A DNA stretch of 25,638 bases from CAZAFL01 sp964484465. Its GTDB lineage: Bacteria; Bacteroidota; Ignavibacteria; UBA10030; SZUA-254. Of the stretch, positions 7,835 through 14,694 are shown one piece after another. Where the stretch lies: NCBI GenBank assembly GCA_964484465.1, contig CAZAFL010000034.1, positions 1 through 25,638 on the forward strand, in the 5' to 3' direction. The position numbers were made by a program, and so were the translations under genes. Position 1 is the first letter of the stretch. Each line of letters opens with the position of its first letter. The notes under the pieces are model-generated. The model had not been told where the DNA came from, made no database searches, and saw only the letters and a list, made by a program, of their open reading frames with translations.

Positions 7835-8977
7835 ATGATGAGGCGGAAATATTTCTTTCTCTATCTGAAAACAGGCGGCGGTCATCTCGCGCCAGCCCGG
7901 TCACTGGCCTCATTTCTCGAAACGCATTATACCGACATGTTTGAAACGAGGCTCATCGATGGATTGCAAACCGCTTCAAAAACTGTTCGATTTTGCCTTG
8001 AAGATGGTTATAAATATCTGCAAATGTACGGCAGATGGCTCTATGCATTCCTTTATTTTCTTAATAAATGGCTGCCGGTCGCTCATTTCACTTCATTCCT
8101 GGTATCATTTTTCGTCAGACCCTATCTCGAACGATGTATCCTCAACGAACAGCCAGAAAAGATTATCATTTTTCACTTTTTCCTTATTAAACCTGTAACC
8201 GACATCCTCAGGCGTCACCGCCTGAACATTCCAACACTTGTCGTTGTTACAGACCCATTTACGGCCCATCCCCTTTGGTTCCTGGAAAAGGATCATCATT
8301 TCATTGTATTCAGCGAGCAAGTTTATAACCATTGTATAGAAAAAGGTATTACACCAACCGCCATTTCTGTGTTCCCGTTTATCCTGAATGAGAAATTCAC
8401 CAGCCGCCGATCAGTTGCCTCGAAAGAAATATTGAAAGAGAAAATGGGATTTCATCTGGGAAAAAAACTCATCCTCATTATCGGCGGAGCGGACGGAATG
8501 CCCAAAGCCAGACAAATTGTAAAAAATCTCCTCCAAGAAAATTCTGAGACTGAAATCGCCATAGTGTGCGGGAATAATCAAACATTGATGAATAAAATGC
8601 TCGTTTTAAAAAACCAATTGAATTTAGAATATTTACGTGTGTACGGATTTACTGATTCGGTTTATGAACTTCTACAGATATCAGATATCGTCATCACGAA
8701 ATGCGGCGCGTCGATGTTTATGGAAACACTTCTCTCGCGAAAAATACCGATTGTAAATAATTATCTCTGGGAACAGGAGAAAGGAAATGTCGATTTCTTG
8801 CGCAAAAACCAGATAGGAATTTATGAGCGCGACACAAAAAAAATTTCCACGTGGATCAGCAAACTCTTTACCGACTCTCATTTACTGAACGCGTTTCACA
8901 ACAACATTGAAAGAATCCAGCTCATGAACGGGGTCGACCAGGTTTCAGATTACATAGTTAAATTTACATCAACTTAA
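7835..8977 (+). CDS. MGDG-synthase/processive diacylglycerol glycosyltransferase-like enzyme
   Basis: 380 residues, from tandem ATGs at 7835/7838 preceded by AAGGAAAA, 30 bp after the previous stop. The GT28-type signature set is complete: an N-terminal TGGGHLAPA loop (13-21), TDPFTAHPLWF (139-149, matching the TD...HPTWF acceptor-side motif of MGDG synthases), IIGGADG (215-221) opening the donor domain, and KCGASMFMETL (289-299) followed by EQEKGN (313-318), the sugar-nucleotide site typical of MGDG synthase and UgtP. Family members transfer galactose or glucose from a UDP-sugar to diacylglycerol at the cytoplasmic membrane face. The sugar cannot be predicted here. Next to a PlcP-like enzyme and under a Pho-box-like promoter, it would turn diacylglycerol released from phospholipids into a phosphorus-free glycolipid. 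Confidence 0.82.
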   Translation: MMRRKYFFLYLKTGGGHLAPARSLASFLETHYTDMFETRLIDGLQTASKTVRFCLEDGYKYLQMYGRWLYAFLYFLNKWLPVAHFTSFLVSFFVRPYLERCILNEQPEKIIIFHFFLIKPVTDILRRHRLNIPTLVVVTDPFTAHPLWFLEKDHHFIVFSEQVYNHCIEKGITPTAISVFPFILNEKFTSRRSVASKEILKEKMGFHLGKKLILIIGGADGMPKARQIVKNLLQENSETEIAIVCGNNQTLMNKMLVLKNQLNLEYLRVYGFTDSVYELLQISDIVITKCGASMFMETLLSRKIPIVNNYLWEQEKGNVDFLRKNQIGIYERDTKKISTWISKLFTDSHLLNAFHNNIERIQLMNGVDQVSDYIVKFTST

Positions 8978-9019
8978 AATCTGTACTGGTGTCAATACTA
9001 TCATTCCAGGCAATAATAG

Positions 9020-9075
9020 TTAATAATTCCTTAACACATTAATAATCGTTTCATAACATCTAACCGCTACCTTTG
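9020..9075 (+). promoter_or_regulatory. Pho-box-like array and promoter for the porin
   Basis: Four hexamers start exactly 11 bp apart: TTAATA (9020), TTAACA (9031), ATAATC (9042) and ATAACA (9053). A perfect Bacteroidota-type -7 element, TACCTTTG (9068-9075), begins 15 bp after the last unit. There is no TTTG at the -33 position, as expected for an activator-dependent promoter. The leader would be about 40 nt. Confidence 0.78.
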
Positions 9076-9118
9076 CAGTGAATTCCTCACACCGTTCACT
9101 ATTCAAAGGGATTATCCC

Positions 9119-10186
9119 ATGTTCAATTTTACAAAATATATACTCAGTGCGGTTCTTTGTTGTATTTATTTCTTCATTCCTGCGTCTATCATTGCACAGG
9201 AATCTCAACCCGCCCCGAAGGGTAAATTCAGCGGTTATATGTTCGGCGATTATTATTACAATATTCAACAGAAGGATACATCCAAAAAAGACTTAAACGG
9301 TTTCCAGTTCCGCCGGGTTTATTTCACCTACGATTATGCTATCGCACCAAATTTCGATACACGATTCCGGCTTGAAGACGATCAGGCAGAATTGTTTTCC
9401 AACAATAAGTTCGGTGTTTTTGTCAAGGATGCGTACCTTAAATGGAAAGAAGTTTTCAAAGGAAGTAATCTCGTTTTCGGTCTCTCTCCCACCCCGACCT
9501 ATGATGCGTCAGAAGAAGCCTGGGGTTACCGCTCTCTTGAAAAGACAATTATGGACCTCCGTGGCATCGTTCCTTCCAGGGATCTGGGCATCGATCTCAA
9601 AGGGAAAATCACAGATGATGGTGATGTCAATTACTGGCTCAAAATAGGAAACAATTCCGGCAATACTCCCGAAAACGATAAATTCAAGCGATATTACGGC
9701 CAACTCCACTTCAAACCAACACCCAATCTCCAACTCATTGCTTCAGCCGACTACGACGCTGAGGCGAAAATAACCGATTCGTTTGACCACCAAGCAAAAG
9801 ATAATAACCGGGTTGTGGTCTCGGGGTTTGTTAACTACAAGGAAACCGACAAGTATTCATTTGGTGTAGAAGCATTTTATAAAACTGCCCAAAATAATTT
9901 TCGACCTTCACCGGCAGTAGCGCTGGAAAATCAAAACACCTTTGGAGTGACATTTTTTGGCTGGGGAATTCTGTCGGACGACGTCCGGCTTGTCGGACGG
10001 TTTGACCTCTATGACCCGAATACTTCCGTCGATAAGGATGGAAATTATCTCTTCATCGGCGCACTCGATTATCTTCCTAGTCCTGACGTGCATATTATGC
10101 CGAATATTTATGTTCAATCGTATCAGGCGACCAGTGCAGAAAGTGATATTGTTGCACGTGTGACGATGTTTTATCTCTTCAAATAA
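9119..10186 (+). CDS. Phosphate-selective porin O/P-family outer-membrane channel
   Basis: 355 residues with a signal peptide of about 25-26 residues (cleavage near SIIAQ-ESQ). The mature part is a single beta barrel of alternating amphipathic strands from start to end and finishes with an aromatic residue close to the C-terminus (MFYLFK). Features typical of the OprO/OprP family are the early 'G-Y-M-F-G-D-Y-Y' strand, 'FRRVYFTYDYAIAPNFDTRFRLE', and a 'VKDAYLKW' strand. The channel should pass phosphate or other anions into the periplasm. It sits about 76 bp before pstS, with its own Pho-box-like promoter, and so fits the outer-membrane step ahead of PstS. Anion selectivity is known for the proteobacterial members and is inferred here. 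Confidence 0.82.
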   Translation: MFNFTKYILSAVLCCIYFFIPASIIAQESQPAPKGKFSGYMFGDYYYNIQQKDTSKKDLNGFQFRRVYFTYDYAIAPNFDTRFRLEDDQAELFSNNKFGVFVKDAYLKWKEVFKGSNLVFGLSPTPTYDASEEAWGYRSLEKTIMDLRGIVPSRDLGIDLKGKITDDGDVNYWLKIGNNSGNTPENDKFKRYYGQLHFKPTPNLQLIASADYDAEAKITDSFDHQAKDNNRVVVSGFVNYKETDKYSFGVEAFYKTAQNNFRPSPAVALENQNTFGVTFFGWGILSDDVRLVGRFDLYDPNTSVDKDGNYLFIGALDYLPSPDVHIMPNIYVQSYQATSAESDIVARVTMFYLFK

Positions 10187-10190
10187 TCAG

Positions 10191-10251
10191 TTAACAATTT
10201 CTTAACATAACGATAATCAATCCTTAACATTCAAACAATACTTTACTTTTG
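10191..10251 (+). promoter_or_regulatory. Pho-box-like array and promoter for pstSCAB-phoU
   Basis: Hexamers start exactly 11 bp apart: TTAACA (10191), TTAACA (10202), ATAATC (10213) and TTAACA (10224), the strongest of the four arrays. The third unit is identical to the third unit at the porin. TACTTTAC (10239-10246) lies at the conserved 15-bp distance. TACTTTTG (10244-10251) matches the TAnnTTTG consensus better but overlaps the GGAAGGAG ribosome site, so the first is preferred; either leader would be very short. Confidence 0.8.
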
Positions 10252-10262
10252 GAAGGAGAGTC

Positions 10263-11303
10263 ATGAACATCCCGAAGATTATCATTTCAATGTTGCTCAT
10301 TGTTCTGCTATTTGCAACAGCAGCCTCATCACAATTGAAACTCAATGGCGCAGGAGCAACGTTTCCTTATGTTATCTATTCAAAATGGTTTGACCTTTAT
10401 CATGAGAAAACAGGAACGGAAATCAACTATCAGTCAATCGGTAGCGGAGGCGGGATCAAGCAGGTCATAGAAGGTACTATAGATTTTGGTGCGAGCGATG
10501 GTCCGATGAGCCCCGAACAGTTAGAACAGGCAAAGAAACAACAAGGAACGGAAATTCTTCATATTCCAACTGTGCTTGGAGCAGTGGTTATTACATATAA
10601 TGTTCCTTCCATCGGTGCTGGTTTGAAACTTACACCGGATGTTATTGCAGGAATTTTTTTAGGAGAAATCACGACGTGGAATGATGCAAAGATCGCTGCG
10701 GTAAATTCGGACAAGACTCTTCCAAACCAGCCGATTATTGTGGCCCACCGTTCGGAAGGGAGCGGCACGTCGTTTATCTTTACCGATTATCTTAGTAAAG
10801 TCAGCCCGGCGTGGAATCAGAAAGTCGGTAAAGGCGCATCCGTGAACTGGCCTGTAGGTTTAGGTCAAAAAGGCAATGAAGGTGTTTCAGGTTTAGTGAA
10901 GCAGTCAGAAGGGTCTATCGGGTACGTCGAGCTTGCGTATGCTGTCAAGAATAACCTTCCATACGCTACCATCCAAAACAGTGCTGGCAATTTTGTCGAA
11001 CCGACACTTGAATCAGTAACAGCGGCTGCAGCGAGTTCTGCAAAGAATATGCCTGAAGATATGCGTGTTTCAATCACGAATGCTGATGGAAAAAATTCAT
11101 ATCCCATCGCAAGTTTTACGTGGCTGTTGGTGTATAAATCAATGAAAGATGAGGCAAAAGGAAAAGCGTTGATCGATTTCCTCAACTGGGCAATGGAAAA
11201 AGGTCAGAGCTACGCAAAAGATTTATACTATGCACCTCTACCGAAGGAGGTAGTTTCTCTCTGCAAGAAGAAAATCTCTACTATTCAGGTTCATGGGCAA
11301 TGA
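10263..11303 (+). CDS. pstS: Periplasmic phosphate-binding protein PstS
   Basis: 346 residues with a strong ribosome site (GGAAGGAG) and a signal peptide of about 23 residues ending at ATAASSQ; there is no lipobox cysteine, so it is predicted to be a soluble periplasmic protein. Phosphate-contact motifs of the family are present: GAGATFPY near the mature N-terminus, SIGSGGGIKQ, DFGASDGPM and HRSEGSGTSF. Length is normal for PstS. It captures inorganic phosphate and hands it to PstC-PstA. The first gene of pstSCAB-phoU, behind the best Pho-box-like array. Its last 11 bases overlap the annotated start of pstC. Confidence 0.97.
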   Translation: MNIPKIIISMLLIVLLFATAASSQLKLNGAGATFPYVIYSKWFDLYHEKTGTEINYQSIGSGGGIKQVIEGTIDFGASDGPMSPEQLEQAKKQQGTEILHIPTVLGAVVITYNVPSIGAGLKLTPDVIAGIFLGEITTWNDAKIAAVNSDKTLPNQPIIVAHRSEGSGTSFIFTDYLSKVSPAWNQKVGKGASVNWPVGLGQKGNEGVSGLVKQSEGSIGYVELAYAVKNNLPYATIQNSAGNFVEPTLESVTAAAASSAKNMPEDMRVSITNADGKNSYPIASFTWLLVYKSMKDEAKGKALIDFLNWAMEKGQSYAKDLYYAPLPKEVVSLCKKKISTIQVHGQ

Positions 11304-12330
11304 GGTAATAAACGCCAATCCGGGAAGTACCGGGTTGCAATTTGAGAACAGAGGGATTCCAAATCCCTCTGTTCCTTTTTCGGCACCTCCCAAAAAGGAA
11401 TTCAACAGAAAAAATATTGCAGACAAAACTTTCAAAACAATCACTCTTAGCTTTGCTGTTTTAGTTCTGCTCCTTGTCTGCTTGATGGGATATGAGTCTT
11501 ATGTAGGGTCAAGGTTGGCAATAACTACATTTGGCTGGAAATTTTTAACCGACACGACATGGGATCCCGTCAAGGATATCTACGGTGCGCTCCCCTTCTT
11601 GTATGGCACAGTTGTTTCCTCGTTGCTCGCGCTGGCAATTGCATTGCCATTAAGCCTTGGGGGTGCAATTTTTCTTTCGGAGCTTGCACCCCGCTGGCTT
11701 GAGCGGTTGCTTTCCTTCCAGGTTGAACTATTGGCGGGAATCCCGAGCGTCGTATATGGCCTCTGGGGAATTTTTGTGCTTGTACCCTGGCTGAGAACGG
11801 CAATAGAACCTATGCTGTCACATTCATTTGGCTCGTTGCCGTTATTTCATGGGGCACCGTACGGCTTCGGTATGCTGGCGGCAGGTATCATTCTTTCAAT
11901 CATGATTCTCCCTATCATCACGTCCATTTCACGAGACGTCATCCGGTCGATTCCGCGCTCTCAACGAGAGGCGGCATTGGCGTTGGGAGCGACAAGATGG
12001 GAAACCACAAAAATTGTGCTCAAGAACGCAAAGTCAGGAATCATCGGAGCAACAATGCTGGGTCTCGGGAGGGCGCTGGGTGAAACGATGGCCGTTACTA
12101 TGGTGATTGGAAACCGACCGGTAATTTCGGCCTCACTGCTTGACCCGGGTTATACTATGGCGAGCGTAATCGCAAATGAATTTTCGGAAGCGACATCCTC
12201 TGTCTATGTCAGTGCTCTGACCGAAATCGCGCTATTATTATTCATTATTACGATTATTATCAATGCAGCCGCCAGGCTTCTTGTCTGGAGCTTCACTCGT
12301 CGTACATCCATGGGCGGCACAAATCAATGA
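11293..12330 (+). CDS. pstC: Phosphate ABC transporter permease PstC
   Basis: 345 residues from the ATG at 11293, which lies inside the end of pstS. The core is standard PstC: the first membrane segment starts near residue 50, then DIYGALPFLYGT, ELLAGIPSVVYGLWG, and the EAALALGATRWE coupling loop that docks on PstB, followed by GRALGETMAV. The hydrophilic stretch before the first membrane segment (about 45 residues) is longer than the roughly 18 in E. coli PstC, and this extra DNA contains a textbook intrinsic terminator (11346-11380). The true start could lie beyond that hairpin, but no in-frame ATG or GTG exists there (ATT at 11421 is possible), so 11293 is kept. The stop overlaps the pstA start by 4 bases (ATGA). 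Confidence 0.93.
   Translation: MGNEVINANPGSTGLQFENRGIPNPSVPFSAPPKKEFNRKNIADKTFKTITLSFAVLVLLLVCLMGYESYVGSRLAITTFGWKFLTDTTWDPVKDIYGALPFLYGTVVSSLLALAIALPLSLGGAIFLSELAPRWLERLLSFQVELLAGIPSVVYGLWGIFVLVPWLRTAIEPMLSHSFGSLPLFHGAPYGFGMLAAGIILSIMILPIITSISRDVIRSIPRSQREAALALGATRWETTKIVLKNAKSGIIGATMLGLGRALGETMAVTMVIGNRPVISASLLDPGYTMASVIANEFSEATSSVYVSALTEIALLLFIITIIINAAARLLVWSFTRRTSMGGTNQ
11346..11380 (+). terminator. Intrinsic terminator-like hairpin between pstS and the pstC core
   Basis: GAACAGAGGGATT (11346-11358) pairs perfectly with AATCCCTCTGTTC (11362-11374), a 13-bp stem with the 3-nt loop CCA. It is followed by C and TTTTT (11376-11380). It starts 43 bases after the pstS stop and lies inside the annotated pstC frame. 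Partial termination, or a stabilised pstS 3' end, would raise binding protein over permease. Confidence 0.8.
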
Positions 12331-13169
12331 ACGTTCTCGTTCGACGGAAGATAAAGAATTTCTCCATGAATGCATGTTCGCTGTTAGCGGCGACACTTGC
12401 GATCATTCCTTTGCTGCTCATTTTTGTGTATACCATAAGTCAGGGCATTCAATATCTCAGTCTTGATTTTTTCACACAAATGCCGAAGCCGGTTGGTGAA
12501 ACTGGAGGCGGTATGGCAAACGCGCTCGTCGGGACATTAATGATGATCGGCATCGGAGCAATTGTCGCAGTGCCGACCGGAATCGGAGCAGGAATTTACC
12601 TTTCTGAATTCGGCAACAACAAATTCGGCACTGTCGTCCGCTTCCTTACCGATGTTCTCAGCGGAATCCCTTCTATTGTCGTTGGTGTGGTTGTGTACAC
12701 ACTTGTCGTCATACCGATGAAACATTTTTCAGCACTTGCAGGGGGTATTGCTCTCGGTATTTTAATGGTTCCGACAATCGTCCGTACTACAGAGGAGATG
12801 ATCCGGCTTGTACCACACAGTTACCGTGAAGCATCTCTTGCCCTCGGAATTCCACAGTGGAAGACGATACTCTTGATTATCCTTCGAACGGCTTCGAAAG
12901 GAATTGTTACCGGAATTTTGCTTGCCATCGGACGTGCGGTCGGTGAAACCGCACCGTTATTATTCACGGCGCTGGGAAACCGATTTTGGTCGACTGCAAT
13001 CGACCAGCCTATTGCTTCCCTCACTGTTTTTATTTATGAATATGCGAAAGCTCCATTCGAGGATTGGAACAAGCAGGCATGGACTGCTGCGCTGGTGCTC
13101 ATTTTGCTGATCTTCGCGGTGAATGTACTGTTCCGCATTGCCGTTACGAGAGAACAATCCGAAAATTAA
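12327..13169 (+). CDS. pstA: Phosphate ABC transporter permease PstA
   Basis: 280 residues, translationally coupled to pstC through an ATGA overlap. Several membrane segments are visible, starting at about residue 15 (ACSLLAATLAIIPLLLIFVY). The family motifs are GGGMANALVGT, the conserved block DVLSGIPSIVVGVV, the EASLALGIPQWKTI coupling loop facing PstB, and GRAVGETAPLLF. Length and order are normal for PstA. With PstC it forms the channel that moves phosphate across the inner membrane at the cost of ATP hydrolysed by PstB. Confidence 0.96.
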   Translation: MNVLVRRKIKNFSMNACSLLAATLAIIPLLLIFVYTISQGIQYLSLDFFTQMPKPVGETGGGMANALVGTLMMIGIGAIVAVPTGIGAGIYLSEFGNNKFGTVVRFLTDVLSGIPSIVVGVVVYTLVVIPMKHFSALAGGIALGILMVPTIVRTTEEMIRLVPHSYREASLALGIPQWKTILLIILRTASKGIVTGILLAIGRAVGETAPLLFTALGNRFWSTAIDQPIASLTVFIYEYAKAPFEDWNKQAWTAALVLILLIFAVNVLFRIAVTREQSEN

Positions 13170-13170
13170 T

Positions 13171-13983
13171 ATGGAATATCATTTTCCCGTTCAGGAAAAC
13201 CAGAGAGAATCTCGTCCACCGCAGGAGAATATCGGGGAAATAAAAATCTCGGTCAGAAATCTTGACGCATATTTTGGAACACATCAGGCGTTAAAAAATA
13301 TCTCGCTCGATATCCCTTCCCATCGGGTACTGGCAATCATCGGGCCGTCAGGTTGCGGCAAATCCACCTTTCTGCGATGCATCAACCGCATGCATGAAGT
13401 CGTCGGCGGCTCCGTCAAAGGCACGATTACCCTCGACGGCACAGACATTCTCAGCGCCGACCCCGTTCTTGTTCGAAAACGCATCGGCATGGTGTTTCAA
13501 AAAGCCAATCCGTTTCCCACGATGTCCATTTTCGAGAATGTCGCAGCCGGGTTACAGTTAAACGGCATGCGCAAGAAAAAGCTTCTCGAAGAAGTCGTAG
13601 AACAAACATTACAGCGAGTCGGACTTTGGGATGAGGTCAAGGATAGCCTTGCCAAATCAGGGACAAGTTTATCCGGCGGGCAGCAGCAACGGCTCTGTAT
13701 TGCCCGGGCGCTCGCCGTAAACCCGGAAATCCTCCTCATGGATGAACCAACAAGCGCCCTCGACCCCATCGCCACGGGAAGAATCGAAGAACTCATTTAT
13801 CAGCTTAAGGAAAAATATACTATTATCATCGTCACACACAATATGCAGCAGGCTGCACGGGTGAGCGATTTCACTTCGTTCTTCTACCTCGGCGAACTGA
13901 TAGAATTCGATGAAACACGACGGCTGTTCACCACCCCGACAAAAAAACAGACGGAAGATTATATCACCGGCAGGTTCGGGTAA
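13171..13983 (+). CDS. pstB: Phosphate ABC transporter ATPase PstB
   Basis: 270 residues from the ATG at 13171, one base after the pstA stop. An in-frame ATG at 13123 lies inside pstA and would add an implausible tail, so it was rejected. ABC motifs are all present: Walker A GPSGCGKST (58-66), Q-loop VFQKANPFP (108-116), signature LSGGQ (167-171), Walker B ILLMDE (187-192) and H-loop H223. The PstB-specific NPFPTMSI-FENV segment and the ITGRFG C-terminus support the call over other ABC ATPases. It powers PstSCA and, with PhoU, is part of the phosphate-signalling complex. Confidence 0.97.
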   Translation: MEYHFPVQENQRESRPPQENIGEIKISVRNLDAYFGTHQALKNISLDIPSHRVLAIIGPSGCGKSTFLRCINRMHEVVGGSVKGTITLDGTDILSADPVLVRKRIGMVFQKANPFPTMSIFENVAAGLQLNGMRKKKLLEEVVEQTLQRVGLWDEVKDSLAKSGTSLSGGQQQRLCIARALAVNPEILLMDEPTSALDPIATGRIEELIYQLKEKYTIIIVTHNMQQAARVSDFTSFFYLGELIEFDETRRLFTTPTKKQTEDYITGRFG

Positions 13984-14015
13984 CACACATATGTGAAACC
14001 AATATCATAGAAACC

Positions 14016-14693
14016 ATGCAACGACACTTTGAAACTGAACTGGAGAGTCTGCAAACAAACCTTATCAAAATGGCGAGCATTGTCGAAGAAGCCATTGCGT
14101 TTTCTATCAAAGCTCTTCTCGAGCATGATGATGCCCTCGCACAAAAAGTCGTCGACGGAGATTATCGCATCAACGAGCTCGAGGTAGAAATCGATAACGC
14201 CATCGTCGACCTCCTTGCGCTGCAGCAGCCTGTAGCGATTGACTTGCGGTTAATTCTTGCGTCACAAAAAATTAATAACGATCTTGAGCGGATTGGCGAT
14301 CATGCAGTGAACATCGCGGAGTCGGCCTTGGCGCTCGTAAAGATGCTGGGGCAGGAGTCGTTGTTCGAATTACCGAAAATGAGTGAAATCGCTCAATCAA
14401 TGTTACGAGATGCGCTCGATGGGTTTATTCATCAGGATGCGAGACTTGGAAAAATTGTCCTCGAGCAGGACGACAGTATTGACGACTTGAACAGGATTGT
14501 TGTAAAGAAGGTTATTGAACACATGAAAAGTGATCAAAAAACCATCGACGGCGGGCTGGAACTCATTCGTGTCAGCAGAAACCTTGAGCGCGTTGCTGAC
14601 CTTGCGACTAATATTGCGGAAGAAGTTATCTTTTTTACGCAAGCGACGATCATCAAGCATCATGTCGCCGAGAAAGTGAAAAAGGGTACGTAG
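14016..14693 (+). CDS. phoU: Phosphate-signalling regulator PhoU
   Basis: 225 residues, all helical, with the two-fold repeat of PhoU. Each half has the metal-binding ExxxD signature: ERIGD (91-95) in a KINNDLERIGDHAVNIAE helix, and ERVAD (191-195) in SRNLERVADLATNIAEE. PhoU links the PstSCAB transporter to the sensor kinase of the Pho system and shuts down the response when phosphate is plentiful. It is the last gene of the pst operon, 32 bp after pstB. Its stop is followed after one base by the stop of the convergent histidine kinase gene, leaving no room for a conventional terminator between them. Confidence 0.96.
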   Translation: MQRHFETELESLQTNLIKMASIVEEAIAFSIKALLEHDDALAQKVVDGDYRINELEVEIDNAIVDLLALQQPVAIDLRLILASQKINNDLERIGDHAVNIAESALALVKMLGQESLFELPKMSEIAQSMLRDALDGFIHQDARLGKIVLEQDDSIDDLNRIVVKKVIEHMKSDQKTIDGGLELIRVSRNLERVADLATNIAEEVIFFTQATIIKHHVAEKVKKGT

Positions 14694-14694
14694 G

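Noticed and set aside
10244..10251. TACTTTTG as the main pstS -7 element
   Set aside because: It matches the consensus but overlaps the ribosome site, so a transcript from it would lose part of GGAAGGAG; TACTTTAC at 10239 keeps the 15-bp spacing seen at the other promoters.
13123..13170. Earlier in-frame ATG for pstB
   Set aside because: It lies inside the pstA coding region and adds 16 residues unlike any PstB N-terminus; the ATG at 13171 directly follows the pstA stop.
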